This document shows positions 24,541-34,365 of a stretch of DNA of 64,000 bases, in pieces. Numbering within the stretch: position 1 is the stretch's first letter; every line of letters begins with the position of its first letter. Below the pieces are notes generated by a model. It searched no databases and was not told where the DNA came from. It saw only the letters and a list, made by a program, of their open reading frames with translations. The DNA comes from Glebionis coronaria (lineage: Eukaryota > Streptophyta > Magnoliopsida > Asterales > Asteraceae): positions 1 to 64,000 of the forward strand of contig JANFOE010002210.1 of NCBI GenBank assembly GCA_025667525.1. Reading direction: 5' to 3'. Both the position numbers and the translations under genes were made by a program.

Positions 24541-25635
24541 AAACCCAAGCCAAACGAACCCTTTTCCTATGTTTATCTAAATTCATAATATGTTTTATTT
24601 AATTGTTTTTAAATATCTAACATAAAAACATAATTAAATAAAAGAATTACAAATCAAGGTTTAATGCTTTACCCTAATGTGAGATGGAAAATAACACGAA
24701 CACGAACCAATAACCAAAGATCAAAAATAAAAAAACGAATGCCTCTTGTTTTTGTGTTGATGTCGCGGCTATGGAGTCACCAAGGGATAGGGTTCAACTT
24801 TTTTGTAAAAATATGTTTATGAAAAACTCTGTGTTTTTAGTTTCCCTTAATTAAACCAAAAGTGGGCGTGTGCCCTCCCTTTCTTCTTGGTGCCGCGGCA
24901 TGTAAGGCCCACAAGAGAAAAACCCGAAGTTTTTTCCGTGTTATAATTTTACGTGTTCGTATGTTCGTATTTTCGTGTTATGATTGTTCGTGTTATAATT
25001 AAATACTTGTACGTAACGAAATTAATCGTATTATATTAATTAAGTACGTAATTACATGTTCGTGATTTTTACGTTCATTATTTCATGTTCGTGACTATAA
25101 TTATTATTGTTAATAATTATCGTGTATTATCACGTACTTAATACTTGTCGTAATAATAATACGTATATAACTTCTGTAATTAATAATCGTGACACGTGTT
25201 CATGCTATAAAAGGAAAGTTTATATATGTACATACGTTTACTAAGTGTACTGTTCATGGGTAAAAACATACGGGTTTTACATATATAGCTCGGGATGCAT
25301 CTAACTTATAACATGTGACAATACCAATCCCTACGTGTCCCAGTTATGTAAACTAATTTAATTTCTTTAGTCGCTCACATTTTAGGACTAACTATATAAA
25401 CTAATTTAATTTCTTTAGTCGCTCACATTTTAGGACTAACAACTTATATTAGCATTACGTAATCCTTTATGCCAAAGTGTTGGATTATCCACCACAGATG
25501 CTAAGACATGTTATTTGGAGTTATCTCCTCCCAATTTTCATATAATAAACCATTTCGCCTATGACCTTTAGCTAACAAATTTCTATTTTTACTATTAGCA
25601 CAATCTACTTTAGTAAAAGATTTTAGTTTATTTGG
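24541..25635. other. AT-rich spacer without recognised gene
   Basis: No ORF with a domain was seen. From about 24940 to 25200 many short CGTG, ACGT and TTCGTG words recur in an AT background. A G-box CACGTG at 25193-25198 stands just before TATAAAAGG at 25206-25214, which could be an old LTR or promoter, but no linked gene follows. A near-palindromic AT stretch lies around 24586-24650. Confidence 0.4.
25350..25440. repeat. 48-bp tandem duplication
   Basis: The unit AACTAATTTAATTTCTTTAG...TTTTAGGACTAAC appears twice in a row with a period of 48 bp and almost no change, so the duplication is recent. Confidence 0.8.
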
Positions 25636-26280
25636 ATACCATAGATATTAGAGGACTCATCCTTACCATCAATCTCATTTTAATCTAATAGATAAAATTA
25701 AACACAAAATATATTTTCACCCACTTTTTTCAAACATTAGTATCTTTTAAACATGTTAATTGTTATGTGAAAAAATATACCGTTACGAAGAGCATTTAAT
25801 TATCTTTCTATAGATATGCTATATGATACACTTTCGACAAATTATTTTTTTCTTCATTTTTTTTCACGTTTTCGAAAATTATCATATATGATACTAATAT
25901 CATATATGATGTGTCACCAGTATCATATATGATATAACCTATCATATATGATAGAAACCCATATCATATATGATTTAACACTGTTATCATATATGATGAA
26001 ACAGTATTATCACATATGATATTTCACGTAAATTTTAATAAGAAAAAAAAAACGAATTTTTTTCTTCGAAAAATATATCATATTGCATATTGGTAGAAAG
26101 ATAATTAAGCGCTCGTCGCGATGGTATAATTATTTTTGTTTAACACTTAACGGTTTAGGAGATATTTAAATTATAAAAAATAGGTAAAAAATAAAATATA
26201 TTTAATCTTATCCATTAGATAGAGATGAGATAGATGATACGGATAAGTCCCCTCAGAAAATTATGGTATGCAAAATAAGT
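25636..26280. mobile_element. Foldback (MITE-like) element with palindrome array in its centre
   Basis: The left flank (GGATACCATA...GAGGACTCATCC...TTAATTATCTTTCTA, about 25634-25815) reappears as an imperfect reverse complement at about 26085-26272 (TAGAAAGATAATTAA...GGATAAGTCCCCTC...TATGGTAT). The arms are about 250 bp at moderate identity. No coding sequence is present. Ends are approximate and I could not identify a target duplication. The transposon superfamily is therefore open. Confidence 0.6.
25881..26020. repeat. Array of seven 12-bp palindromes ATCATATATGAT
   Basis: Exact copies start at 25881, 25899, 25922, 25941, 25963 and 25986; a seventh with one change (ATCACATATGAT) starts at 26009. 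Spacing is 18-23 bp. The unique spacers differ from one another, so only the palindrome is kept. The array sits in the middle of the foldback element. Confidence 0.9.
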
Positions 26281-26465
26281 CTTCTCTTAGTAAAATCAGC
26301 CACATAATTATCATCAAATAATTTAGCAAATTTAATAAAATTAAATGTTAAACCACTAAAATGCTGAACATTGGTAATTGTAATGGAGTCATGAGTAATA
26401 CCTCAAATGGTATTCTATTCTTTTGAAAAGACATATGGTATTTATTTTCTCCGTTTTTTCCGCAG

Positions 26466-26541
26466 GGATTTGTCCAAGAATTAATAACTTAACAGGAACA
26501 GTGCCTAAATTTCTTGCTGGACTGAATTTCGTGAAAGTTCT
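26466..26541 (+). pseudogene. Receptor-kinase exon: leucine-rich repeat
   Basis: After the acceptor TTCCGCAG the exon reads NNLTGTVPKFLAGLNFVKVL, one plant LRR (LxxLxLxxNxLTGxVP pattern). It ends at a GTAAGT donor (26542). An extra T at 26481-26482 breaks the frame just before NNLTG. Confidence 0.75.
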
Positions 26542-26810
26542 GTAAGTTATCTTCCCCTTAAGCCAATCCGAGAATAGTAATGAGAAAAGTGGAACAGAAA
26601 AAGAAGTTAAAAGTGTCTAGAATCCATTTTGATGGCTCAGGCGCTACCCAGATTGATCAGCTGCTCGGGTATACTACCAAAGTCGTCAAATGAGACGACT
26701 GCAAAGATTTATCGAGTTATTATATACACACCCGGATGAGAACAATTCTTAACATGATTATCGGTCAGTTGCTTATTCTTGATGCTTTCAGCCATGTACA
26801 AACTCTGTTA

Positions 26811-28543
26811 GGGGAAAGACTGAATTTATGTAACTTATTTGTTCAAATTAACTAATGTACGCAAGATACTTTTTTTATTCCAGACCTACACAACATACTT
26901 TCGAGTACTTACTAATCTACGCAATATTGACCAAAATGTGACTTGTTTGACCGGTTACCACTTAGAAAGGTTACAGTTTGGTCCTTTGGTCTGCGTGGAC
27001 TTCTACCGTTAGTCCTTTGACATTCTTTTCATTAGAAAACTTAGTAATGATACCTTAACTTAAATACACGAATTTTTATACACGTTTTTATACAAACTTT
27101 TTATACGTGTTATTATATACACGTTTTTATACGCGAGAAATTCTGAACTTTGACAGATGATTTTAGTGTCAAAACTGACCTCGTAGACTCCGAAAATCTC
27201 ACGTTAAGTCAATGTATACGTTCTTTACAACTTTCATGTTTTATGTTTTTCATGAATAAGACATTTAGATGGTCGAAACCTCGATTTAAACTGTGACAAC
27301 AATACTAGTATTTTCGGTAATTAAGTAAATCTAGATTTCAGCGGTCTCATTTAGTGCTAAAAACTTACTTTTGAGTCTCTAAACCTATCAGTGACTAATT
27401 ATATACATTATATATATATATATATATATATAATATTTTAAATAAAGTTTAAAACTTATACAGATAGTAGTATGATAAAAATTAAAAATTCTTCAAAAGG
27501 TTTAAATCGGCGGAAAAACCCTGACCCCGTGCTTTGGTGCCGACTGGCCCTTCCCCAAGGACCAAGCCCCAGGCAATGAGCACCTGTTCCAGTGACATGC
27601 ATCTAAAAATGTGTATCGAAGTGTGTGTATACAAACGTGTATAAAAACGAGTGTATAAAAAAGTGTATAAAACTGTGTGTATAAAAAAGCGTAAAAAACA
27701 TTTATATACTCACGTTTTTACGCAATTATATAAATATGTTTTTACGCTTTTTAATACACACAGTTTTATACACACGTTTTTATACAACTTTAATACACGT
27801 TTGTATACACTACGATACACATTTTTAGACGCATGTTTTGTGTTTGAGTTTAATTTTAAACGAGAAGTTTTTCGAGCAACCAGTTTTATCATACTATTAT
27901 TTTTATAAGTTTTACACTTTGTTTTGTAACATTTTACGTATAGAATGTCTATATTTAGTCATTGATAGGTTTAGAGACTTAAAGATAAGTATTTAGCACT
28001 AACCGAGATTGTCGAAATTCGGATTTACTTGATTACCGAAAATACTAGTATTGTTGTCATAGTTTTAAATCGGGGTTTCGACCATCAAAATGTCTTTTTC
28101 ATGAAAAATATAAAACATGAAAGTTGTAGAGAACGTATACATTGACTTAACGTGAGATTTTTGGAGTTTACGGGATAAGTTTTGACGCTGAAATCTTCTG
28201 TCAAAGTTCAGAATTTCTCGCGTATAAAAACATATATATAATAACTCGTATAAAAAGTGTGTATAAAAACGTGTATAAAAATGCGTGTATTTAAGTCAAG
28301 GTATCATTGCTAAGTTTTCTAATGAAAAGAATATTAAAGGACTAACGGTGGAAGTTCACGCAGACCAAAGGACCAAACTGTAACTTTTCTAAGCGGTAAC
28401 CGGTCAAACAAGTCATATTTTAGTCAATATTACGTAGATTAGTAAGTATCTGAAAGCACGTTGCGTAGATCTGGAATAAAAAAAGTATCTTGCGTACATT
28501 AGTTAATTTGAACAAATACGTTACATAAATTCAGCCTTTGCCC
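26811..28543. mobile_element. Mutator-like foldback transposon with 9-bp target duplication
   Basis: The element starts GGGGAAAGACTGAATTTATG at 26811 and ends with the reverse complement CATAAATTCAGCCTTTGCCC at 28543. It is flanked by perfect 9-bp copies of ACTCTGTTA at 26802-26810 and 28544-28552, the duplication size of Mutator-like elements. Almost the whole 1733 bp folds back: 26811 to about 27480 pairs with about 27850 to 28543, and an inner pair lies at about 27599-27710 and 27735-27840, built of ACGTGTATAAAA-like repeats. A GC-rich segment at about 27505-27597 is present on the left side only. There is no transposase; small ORFs in it are products of the TATAAA repeats. It sits in an intron between the LRR exons. 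Confidence 0.85.
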
Positions 28544-28913
28544 ACTCTGTTAATGTCGAACTTCTTACCTCACAGTTTTGCCTAGCTTCTATCAACTATC
28601 TTTGTTTTAGCAATCTGATTTGTTTCCGTGTTGGGTGGTTATGAGTTTAGGTAAAAAGAATATGGCAAGAGTCCTCCCTTTGGGAATGTTATTTTTCTAT
28701 CAGGCTTACGAAGGTGAAAGAAGTCTAACAAAGAATTGTATACTTCTTGAAACATGTGATCTCTTTGTAATTCCTCCAGCTCACCAACGATACATAAGTT
28801 CCCACAACTGTAACAACGACACGATACGACAAACCAAAAAATCACCATCTAAAATAAGAATAATAAGTTTAGTTACATGGAATAAAACACTTGCTACTTA
28901 CTATTTTTAACAG

Positions 28914-28999
28914 CAATCTAAAAGGAAACCATTTCATCGGGCCAATTCCAGCAGAGCTCCTAGAAGAGTCAAACATGGGATCAGTATCACTGAGGTCAT
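28914..28999 (+). pseudogene. Receptor-kinase exon: last leucine-rich repeat
   Basis: Following the acceptor TTTTTAACAG the exon gives NLKGNHFIGPIPAELLEES, the usual last LRR in this family. A clear GT donor is not seen at the end (CTGAGGTCATGA), so the donor may be mutated; an in-frame TGA follows. Confidence 0.7.
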
Positions 29000-29061
29000 G
29001 ACTGAAGCTAAATAGTCGTGTGTATATTTATTTTGAAATTAATATGTATTTCCCTAATCAG

Positions 29062-29227
29062 TTACGATGACGAAAACTCAGGTGGTGCGCAAGCTCTTGT
29101 AAAACATAACACTGTAAAAACAAGAACGGTAAAATTATTCTTCCAGTAGTAGCAACAGTTGCTTCGCTCTTAGTGTTCTTGGCTGCACTCATCGCCACAT
29201 GGATCATTAAAAAACCAAAATCACACG
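29062..29227 (+). pseudogene. Receptor-kinase exon: juxtamembrane and transmembrane segment
   Basis: The segment from 29116 on reads KNKNGKIILPVVATVASLL and continues as a hydrophobic stretch to about 29208, followed by basic KKPK: one membrane helix with a cytoplasmic stop-transfer. Upstream the frame changes (SGGAQAL is in another frame) and TAA at 29107-29109 interrupts it. The donor is GTATGA at 29228. Confidence 0.72.
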
Positions 29228-29364
29228 GTATGAGAATTGAGAAACACTACTCTTTCATTGAATATCGTTGTTATAATGTTTTTTTTGGCACATGCACAAC
29301 TGCACAAGTATGAAGTCTAGCACAAGTCATGCAGGTTCAGTCATGAACTAATATATCCATGCAG

Positions 29365-29569
29365 GCAAAACAAAAGCATGGTCGGAGCTAGAAATAAGAA
29401 AAAAGAAGTACACATACTCGGAAGTGCTAAGTATCACAGACAGCTTTAGTGTTGTTATAGGGAAAGGAGGATCTGGAAGCGCTTACCATGGGATATTAGT
29501 GATACACAAGTTGCTCTTAAAATGCTTTCTAAATTCACGGAACAAGGATACAAGGAATTTCAGTCTGAG
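29365..29569 (+). pseudogene. Receptor-kinase exon: kinase N lobe, glycine loop and ATP lysine
   Basis: It starts after CATGCAG with KTKAWSELEIRKKKYTYSEV, then VIGKGGSGSAYHG (nucleotide-binding loop). One base further on the frame shifts (near 29491) and DTQVALKMLSKFTEQGYKEF follows, with the ATP-binding lysine in VALK. The donor is GTAAAT at 29570. Confidence 0.8.
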
Positions 29570-29764
29570 GTAAATTATCTTCCCGTACCCTAAGTTGTTT
29601 GTGTATGTGAATAGTGAAGGTTCATGTAAAAAGGACATTACCATGATGTAACATTGTAACCTTTTCAATACTTGGTACGAAAGACTGAAACTTTCACCAA
29701 ATGCTTAGAATTAAAACAAAGAATAAGAAAACTTGTACAAACTAATAGTTCTTTTCATGTTCAG

Positions 29765-29806
29765 GCCACTCTTCTCTTAGGCGTTCATCATAAAAACATA
29801 ATTTCT
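29765..29806 (+). pseudogene. Receptor-kinase exon, first part, cut by copia insertion
   Basis: The exon reads ATLLLGVHHKNIIS up to the 5-bp target site TTTCT (29802-29806), where the SIRE-type copia element begins. The other half of the exon is at 41782-41866. Confidence 0.8.
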
Positions 29807-30322
29807 TGTTGGGAATAAATTAAGGCCAGATCACTTGAGCGCTGACAAGAACAAAACAAGCGTTGATAAGAAGAAAACAAGCGCTGACAGCTCAAGCGTT
29901 GACAAGTTAAAGTCAAGCGTTGACACATTGAAGACAGGCACTGATGGAAGATATATTCTACACGTTTATTATATTCTAGAATACTTCTAGTAAGGATAGA
30001 AACGACAATGTATTTTCTATATTTATCTTTACCTAGAATAGCTGATACGTAGATTATTGTACAAGGATTCTTACGTCTATAAAAGAAGACCTTTAGGTTA
30101 TAAGTTATATATAAGTTTTCATTCGTAAACTACTTTCATTGTAAGCAAGTTTGATATTGATAATCAAAGTGAAAGTTTGTTTATATCATTGTGTGTTCTT
30201 GTTTAAGTGTTAAATTCCGCATAACACTTAGATTCATAAGCATATACAAAGGTTTCTCTACGTGTATCACTTGATCTAATCTCGTATACACAAAGCTAAT
30301 CGATCTAAGTTTGGGATCAACA
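29807..30322 (+). repeat. 5' LTR of the SIRE-type copia element
   Basis: 516 bp, TGTTGGG...CAACA. TATAAAAG at 30078-30085 is a TATA box. The U3 upstream of it holds the motif array at 29839-29949. It matches the 3' LTR except for about five substitutions. Confidence 0.93.
29839..29949 (+). repeat. Phased GCGYTGACA array in the LTR U3 region
   Basis: Six copies of a GCGCTGACAAG / GCGTTGACAAG-like motif start at 29839, 29860, 29881, 29896, 29917 and 29938, that is with spacing 21, 21, 15, 21, 21. The sequence between copies is A-rich. The array ends about 130 bp upstream of the TATA box, a position suited to transcription-factor sites. The same array is in the 3' LTR from 41293. Confidence 0.9.
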
Positions 30323-30324
30323 AG

Positions 30325-30336
30325 TGGTATCAGAGC
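30325..30336 (+). other. Primer-binding site of the SIRE-type element
   Basis: TGGTATCAGAGC, complementary to the 3' end of initiator Met tRNA, begins two bases after the LTR. Confidence 0.93.
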
Positions 30337-30423
30337 TTGTTGAGGAACTTTTGATCTTAAAGAACACCAAAACCCTAAAACTCACCAAAACCCTAATTTT
30401 CTCAGAAACCCTAAAACAATATC

Positions 30424-31839
30424 ATGTCTGAAGCAATAACCTCCTCTTCCTTAGCTTTACCAAACATCAAGATTCCCATGCTTGATGCAACCAACTTTGA
30501 CTTGTGGAAGTTCAACTTTGAACAATATCTGGGGATCTACGACTACACACTCTAGGAGATTATTGAATATGGAAACACATTCGATAAGGCTCAAAATATT
30601 CTTAATGCCATTGCTCAAAGAACAGCTGTTGCTGGATGTCCTGAAGAGGATAAGAAAGAAAAACCTAGAGATGGTAGAGTTGTGTCTGCTGATGACATAG
30701 CAAAGAAAAGGGTTGACATGAAAGCCCTAAATATTCTGAAAGTCTCTTTGGGACAAGAAAACCAGCATAAATATAGAGGCTATGAATCTGCTAAAGATCT
30801 TTGGGAAGCTCTTGAAGTTGCATATGGTGGCAATGCAGACACTAACGAGGAAAAGAAAAAGAAACTTCTGCATGATTATGCTGTCTTCAAAGCTCAACCC
30901 AATGAGAAACTGAGTAGTGTGAGAAGCAGATTGCTTGATATTACAAGCAAGTTGTCCTTCATGGGGACACAAGTTGGTGATGTTGACATCAATGCTACCT
31001 TTCTTAAAAGTTTTCGTGAGGCATGGAAGATTGAGGCAAGATCTATTCTTGCCAACAATACTTACAAGAGCTCCTCGTTTGATGACATCTACAACAAACT
31101 AAGGCTGTTGGAAGATGAAACTCTTTTAGAACATGGAAGCAAGTCTACCAGCAGCAACATGGCCTTCTTCTCTCATAGTGAAGGTCAATTCAATCAGAAG
31201 GACTCTTACATGCATCCAGTTACTGGATCATCATATGTCAGCGCTGGAACAAGTCCTGTCAACGTCTCCTTTTCAGACGCTAACACATTCAAGAGTGACT
31301 CCCCAAGAGTTAAACCTGCTGGTTTGGATTTGGATACTGTTTGTGCTTACATTGCTTCTTTGCCCAATGGTTCAGTGATTACATATGAGGACCTTGAGCA
31401 GATAAGTGATGAGCACTTGGAAGAGATGGACATCAAGTGGAACATGGCTCTTGCTAGTATAAGAGCAAATAGGTGGAACAGAAGGTTTAAAAAGAAGATG
31501 ACCTTCAATGCTAAAGACACAGCTGGATTTGATAAATCCAAAGTGGAATGTTACAACTGTCATCGTATGGGGCACTTCATGAGGGAATGCAGATCTCCTA
31601 GAAGATCTGATGCTGGTAAACCCTCAAGTCAGGTGGTTAAAACTCAGGATTCCAAAGCCATGGTTGCAGTTCAAGGAATTGATGGTACAGGATGGGATTG
31701 GAGATATCTGGCTAAGAATGTTGAAGAGGATAAAGCTTTGGTTGCTGATATTGAAGAAGAAGAGCATGTTGAATATGCTCTCATGACACACTCTTCCTCT
31801 TCATCTGATAATGAGGTATATGATGATGCTTTTTTGTAG
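30424..31839 (+). pseudogene. gag of the SIRE-type copia element, N-terminal part
   Basis: Gag forms the particle and binds RNA. ATG 30424 (MSEAITSSSLALPNIKIPML) opens the frame. A copia gag (UBN2/DUF4219-like) domain follows, with AKDLWEALEVAYGG, KLLHDYAVFKAQPNEKLSS and LDITSKLSFMG. A CCHC zinc knuckle CYNCHRMGHFMREC lies at about 31549-31590, then an acidic Ser-rich end. TAG at 30553-30555 (codon 44) stops translation near the start; from there the frame is open to 31839. The frame is then lost in the T run at 31830-31835 and the coiled-coil extension continues in another frame. Confidence 0.85.
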
Positions 31840-33256
31840 CAAAGGTTGTAGGTTAAATACTGAAAGACTTAACAAAGAGGTGTTAAAACTAAAAGATGAT
31901 ATGAGTACTGAAAGATGTAAATTGTCTAATTACCAACTAGCTCTTACTGAAACTGAGAAACCCGTTTCTGAATACAAGAAAATGGAATTTGATTTAAAAG
32001 ATAAAATTAATATCTTAAAACATGAGTTGGAGACTAGTATGGATATTAGAAACATCATGGAAAGGGTTAATGGTGAATTACAGGCTAAGTTAGATGAGGC
32101 CATTAAGAATAAAGATAATGTTGGCCTTAAAATTCAAAGATTTGATAGAGCCACCCAAACCCTAGGAGACTGTGTAGCTAAACAAAGGGATCCTAAGGAC
32201 ATGACTGGGATTGGGATGAATGATTACTCTTTGGTTCCACCACCAGCTGGTGACTTCTATGGTGTCCAACAAAGGGACTTATCTTGGACTGGTTTACCAG
32301 AGCTCCAAGAGGAGGAATTCATTCCTCCACCAAGAGTTGTCACTCTAGTTGAAGAGTATCAACAAAAACTGACTGACCTAAATGAGTGGAAGAAGGCTAA
32401 CCTTACTCTATTTGTCAAGGGTGGCTTGCTATGTGAAAGTCCTAATGAGTCACCACCCAATAAGGTTACTAACCCAATCACTGGTAAAGCTGTTGACCTA
32501 GGCTCAAACACTGTTAGAAGACCTACCATTAAATATGCAGAGATGTATAGGAATACTAGGTCTCCCAAGAGCCAGGTTAGCAATCATGGAACAGGCTTCT
32601 TCCCTTCTAGACCTAAGGTTGTGTCTAGAAAAGCTTGTTACACATGTGGTAGCTTTTCACACTTGGCATACAAGTGTGTCAACGCTCCCAAAGCCAGCGC
32701 TGACAGGAACAATTTCAGCGCTGTCAGGAACAAAGTCAACGTTGTTAGGAAGTCAAACGTTGTCAGACCCAAACCTTGTGTGCAGCAAAGTCCACAAGTG
32801 ATTAGACCTGCCCCATTCTTTACTAGAAGGTCTAACACTCATGGACAAAGACCATTTTAGAAGACAAACACCTGGTCAAATAGACAATGGGTTTCTGTAG
32901 CAAACCCTAGGTTCAACGCTGACAAGGGTAATTTCAGTGTTGACAGGACAAATTCTATCGCTGACAGAAACGTGACCAGACCTAAATATTTGCAACCACA
33001 AGGTAAGGGGTCTAAAGCTTCTTCAAGCTTAACCTGGAGACCCAAGAAAGATCAAAACCCTAATGATAATGGGATTTCAATGACTTGCAACAGATTTAAT
33101 TACATTTCAAAGGTCATTACAAAACCTATTAGGGTTAACTGGGTATTTCATCCTAAGAAGGATGAGAATGGGGTTGTTGTGAGAACTAAGTCTGTTCTTA
33201 TTGAACAACCAGATGAATCCAAGTCTTTTGAGACTTGGGTTCCCAAAGAAAACTAA
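31835..33256 (+). pseudogene. gag C-terminal extension: coiled coil and second zinc knuckle
   Basis: After the T-run frameshift the protein continues CSKGCRLNTERLNKEVLKLK, a coiled coil to about 32130 as in SIRE-type gags. A proline-rich part follows (about 32230-32340), then a second CCHC knuckle CYTCGSFSHLAYKC at about 32638-32679. TAG at 32858-32860 interrupts the frame, which then stays open to TAA 33254-33256. Two blocks of the phased motif are translated here as SADR/NVVR-type heptads (32683-32770) and NADK/SVDR/IADR (32917-32970). The next ORF (protease) overlaps by 22 bases in another frame. Confidence 0.78.
32683..32970 (+). repeat. Phased motif blocks within gag
   Basis: The C of the CG core lies at 32683, 32698, 32719, 32740 and 32758 (spacing 15, 21, 21, 18), and again at 32917, 32938 (TG variant) and 32959 (21, 21). 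All intervals are multiples of three, and the motif keeps one reading frame within gag. Confidence 0.85.
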
Positions 33257-34365
33257 TTTGTTTTCTTTATGTGCAGGGCATTCAAAGACAGATCAATGAT
33301 TATGGATATTGGGATAGTGGATGCTCAAGGCACATGACAGGGAAGGAAGACTATCTGACGAATTTCACTCCTATTAAAGATGGTGATAAGGTATACTTTG
33401 GAGGTGGATATGGAACTATCACAGGCAAAGGAACCCTTCTCACCAAGAACCTGTGTTTTGAGAACGTCTTCCTGGTAAAAGAACTTGATTACAACCTGTT
33501 TAGTGTATCACAAGTTTGTGATAACAAAAATAAAGTTCTTTTTACTGATATTGAGTGTTTGGTGTTAAGCAAGGATTTTAAGATCCCTGATGAGAAATAT
33601 ATTGAGTATAGAACACCTAGGCATAAGGACATATATAATGTGAATTTGAATGGGATTAAAATGAATAATAATATGTCTTGTTTTTATGCTAAGGCCTTAG
33701 TAGATGAGAGTAATTTGTGGCACAGGAGACTAGGGCACATAAATTTTAAAAATATAAATAGACTTGGGAGGCTTGGTTTAGTTGATGGTTTGCCCGAGAA
33801 GGCCTTCCACAATGACCACTCTTGTGTTGCATGTCTTAAAGGCAATCAACACAAGGTCTCATTCAAGTCTAAACAGGTGCACACTAGTTCTAGACCTCTT
33901 CATATGCTACACATGGACCTCTTTGGTCCAACCAATATAGAAAGTTTGAATGGTAAGTCATATTGCTTTGTCATCACAGATGACTTTTCTAGGTTTACTT
34001 GGACATTCTTTCTAGCTATGAAGAGTGACACAGCTGATACTCTTATTGATTTTATCACTTAGATTGAGAAAAGGTCTGGCAATGAGGTTAAAATGCTTAG
34101 GAGTGATAATGGTGGAGAATTTAGGAATAAGAAGCTAGATGATTTCTGTGCCAGGAAAGGAATTACTAGGCAATTTAGCATTGCTAGAACCCCACAACAA
34201 AATGGGGTTGCTGAGAGGAAAAATAGAACCCTAATTGAAGCAGCCAGAACAATGTTGGCTGATGCTCACTTTCCTATAGCCTTTTGGGCTGAGGCTGTTA
34301 ATACAGCTTGCTATGTGCAAAATAGAGCATTAGTTAAAAAAAATTCAGAACAAAACACCTTATGA
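33235..34365 (+). pseudogene. pol: protease and integrase of the SIRE-type element
   Basis: The aspartic protease has YWDSGCSRHMTG at about 33304-33339, with the catalytic D-S-G; Cys in place of Ala is common in SIRE-type elements. A pre-integrase zinc finger follows (LWHRRLGHINFKNI...HSCVACLKGNQH, about 33715-33850). The integrase core has its three acidic residues in HMDLFGP, LRSDNGGEF and NGVAERKNRTL. It would cut and join element ends to host DNA. TAG at 34060-34062 interrupts the integrase in frame. A frameshift in the A run at 34336-34343 ends this frame, and pol continues from 34346. Confidence 0.87.

Noticed and set aside
25881..26020. CRISPR-like array (regular repeats with unique spacers)
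   Set aside because: The repeats are 12-bp AT palindromes with spacers of 6-11 bp in plant nuclear DNA, inside an inverted-repeat element.
27651..27908. 85-codon ORF and its antisense partner in the foldback element
   Set aside because: The peptide is a product of repeated TATAAA/ACGTG words in the inverted repeat; the low-complexity Y/T/F/K composition has no domain.
29839..29949. The phased motif as plain W-boxes
   Set aside because: Only the CGTTGACA form contains TTGAC, followed by A and not C/T; the equally common CGCTGACA form lacks it, so a simple WRKY explanation does not cover the array.
33240..33284. An intron between gag and protease in the SIRE-type element (CTTTATGTGCAG looks like a 3' splice site)
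   Set aside because: No matching donor with supporting frame could be chosen with confidence; an ordinary frame break is equally likely.
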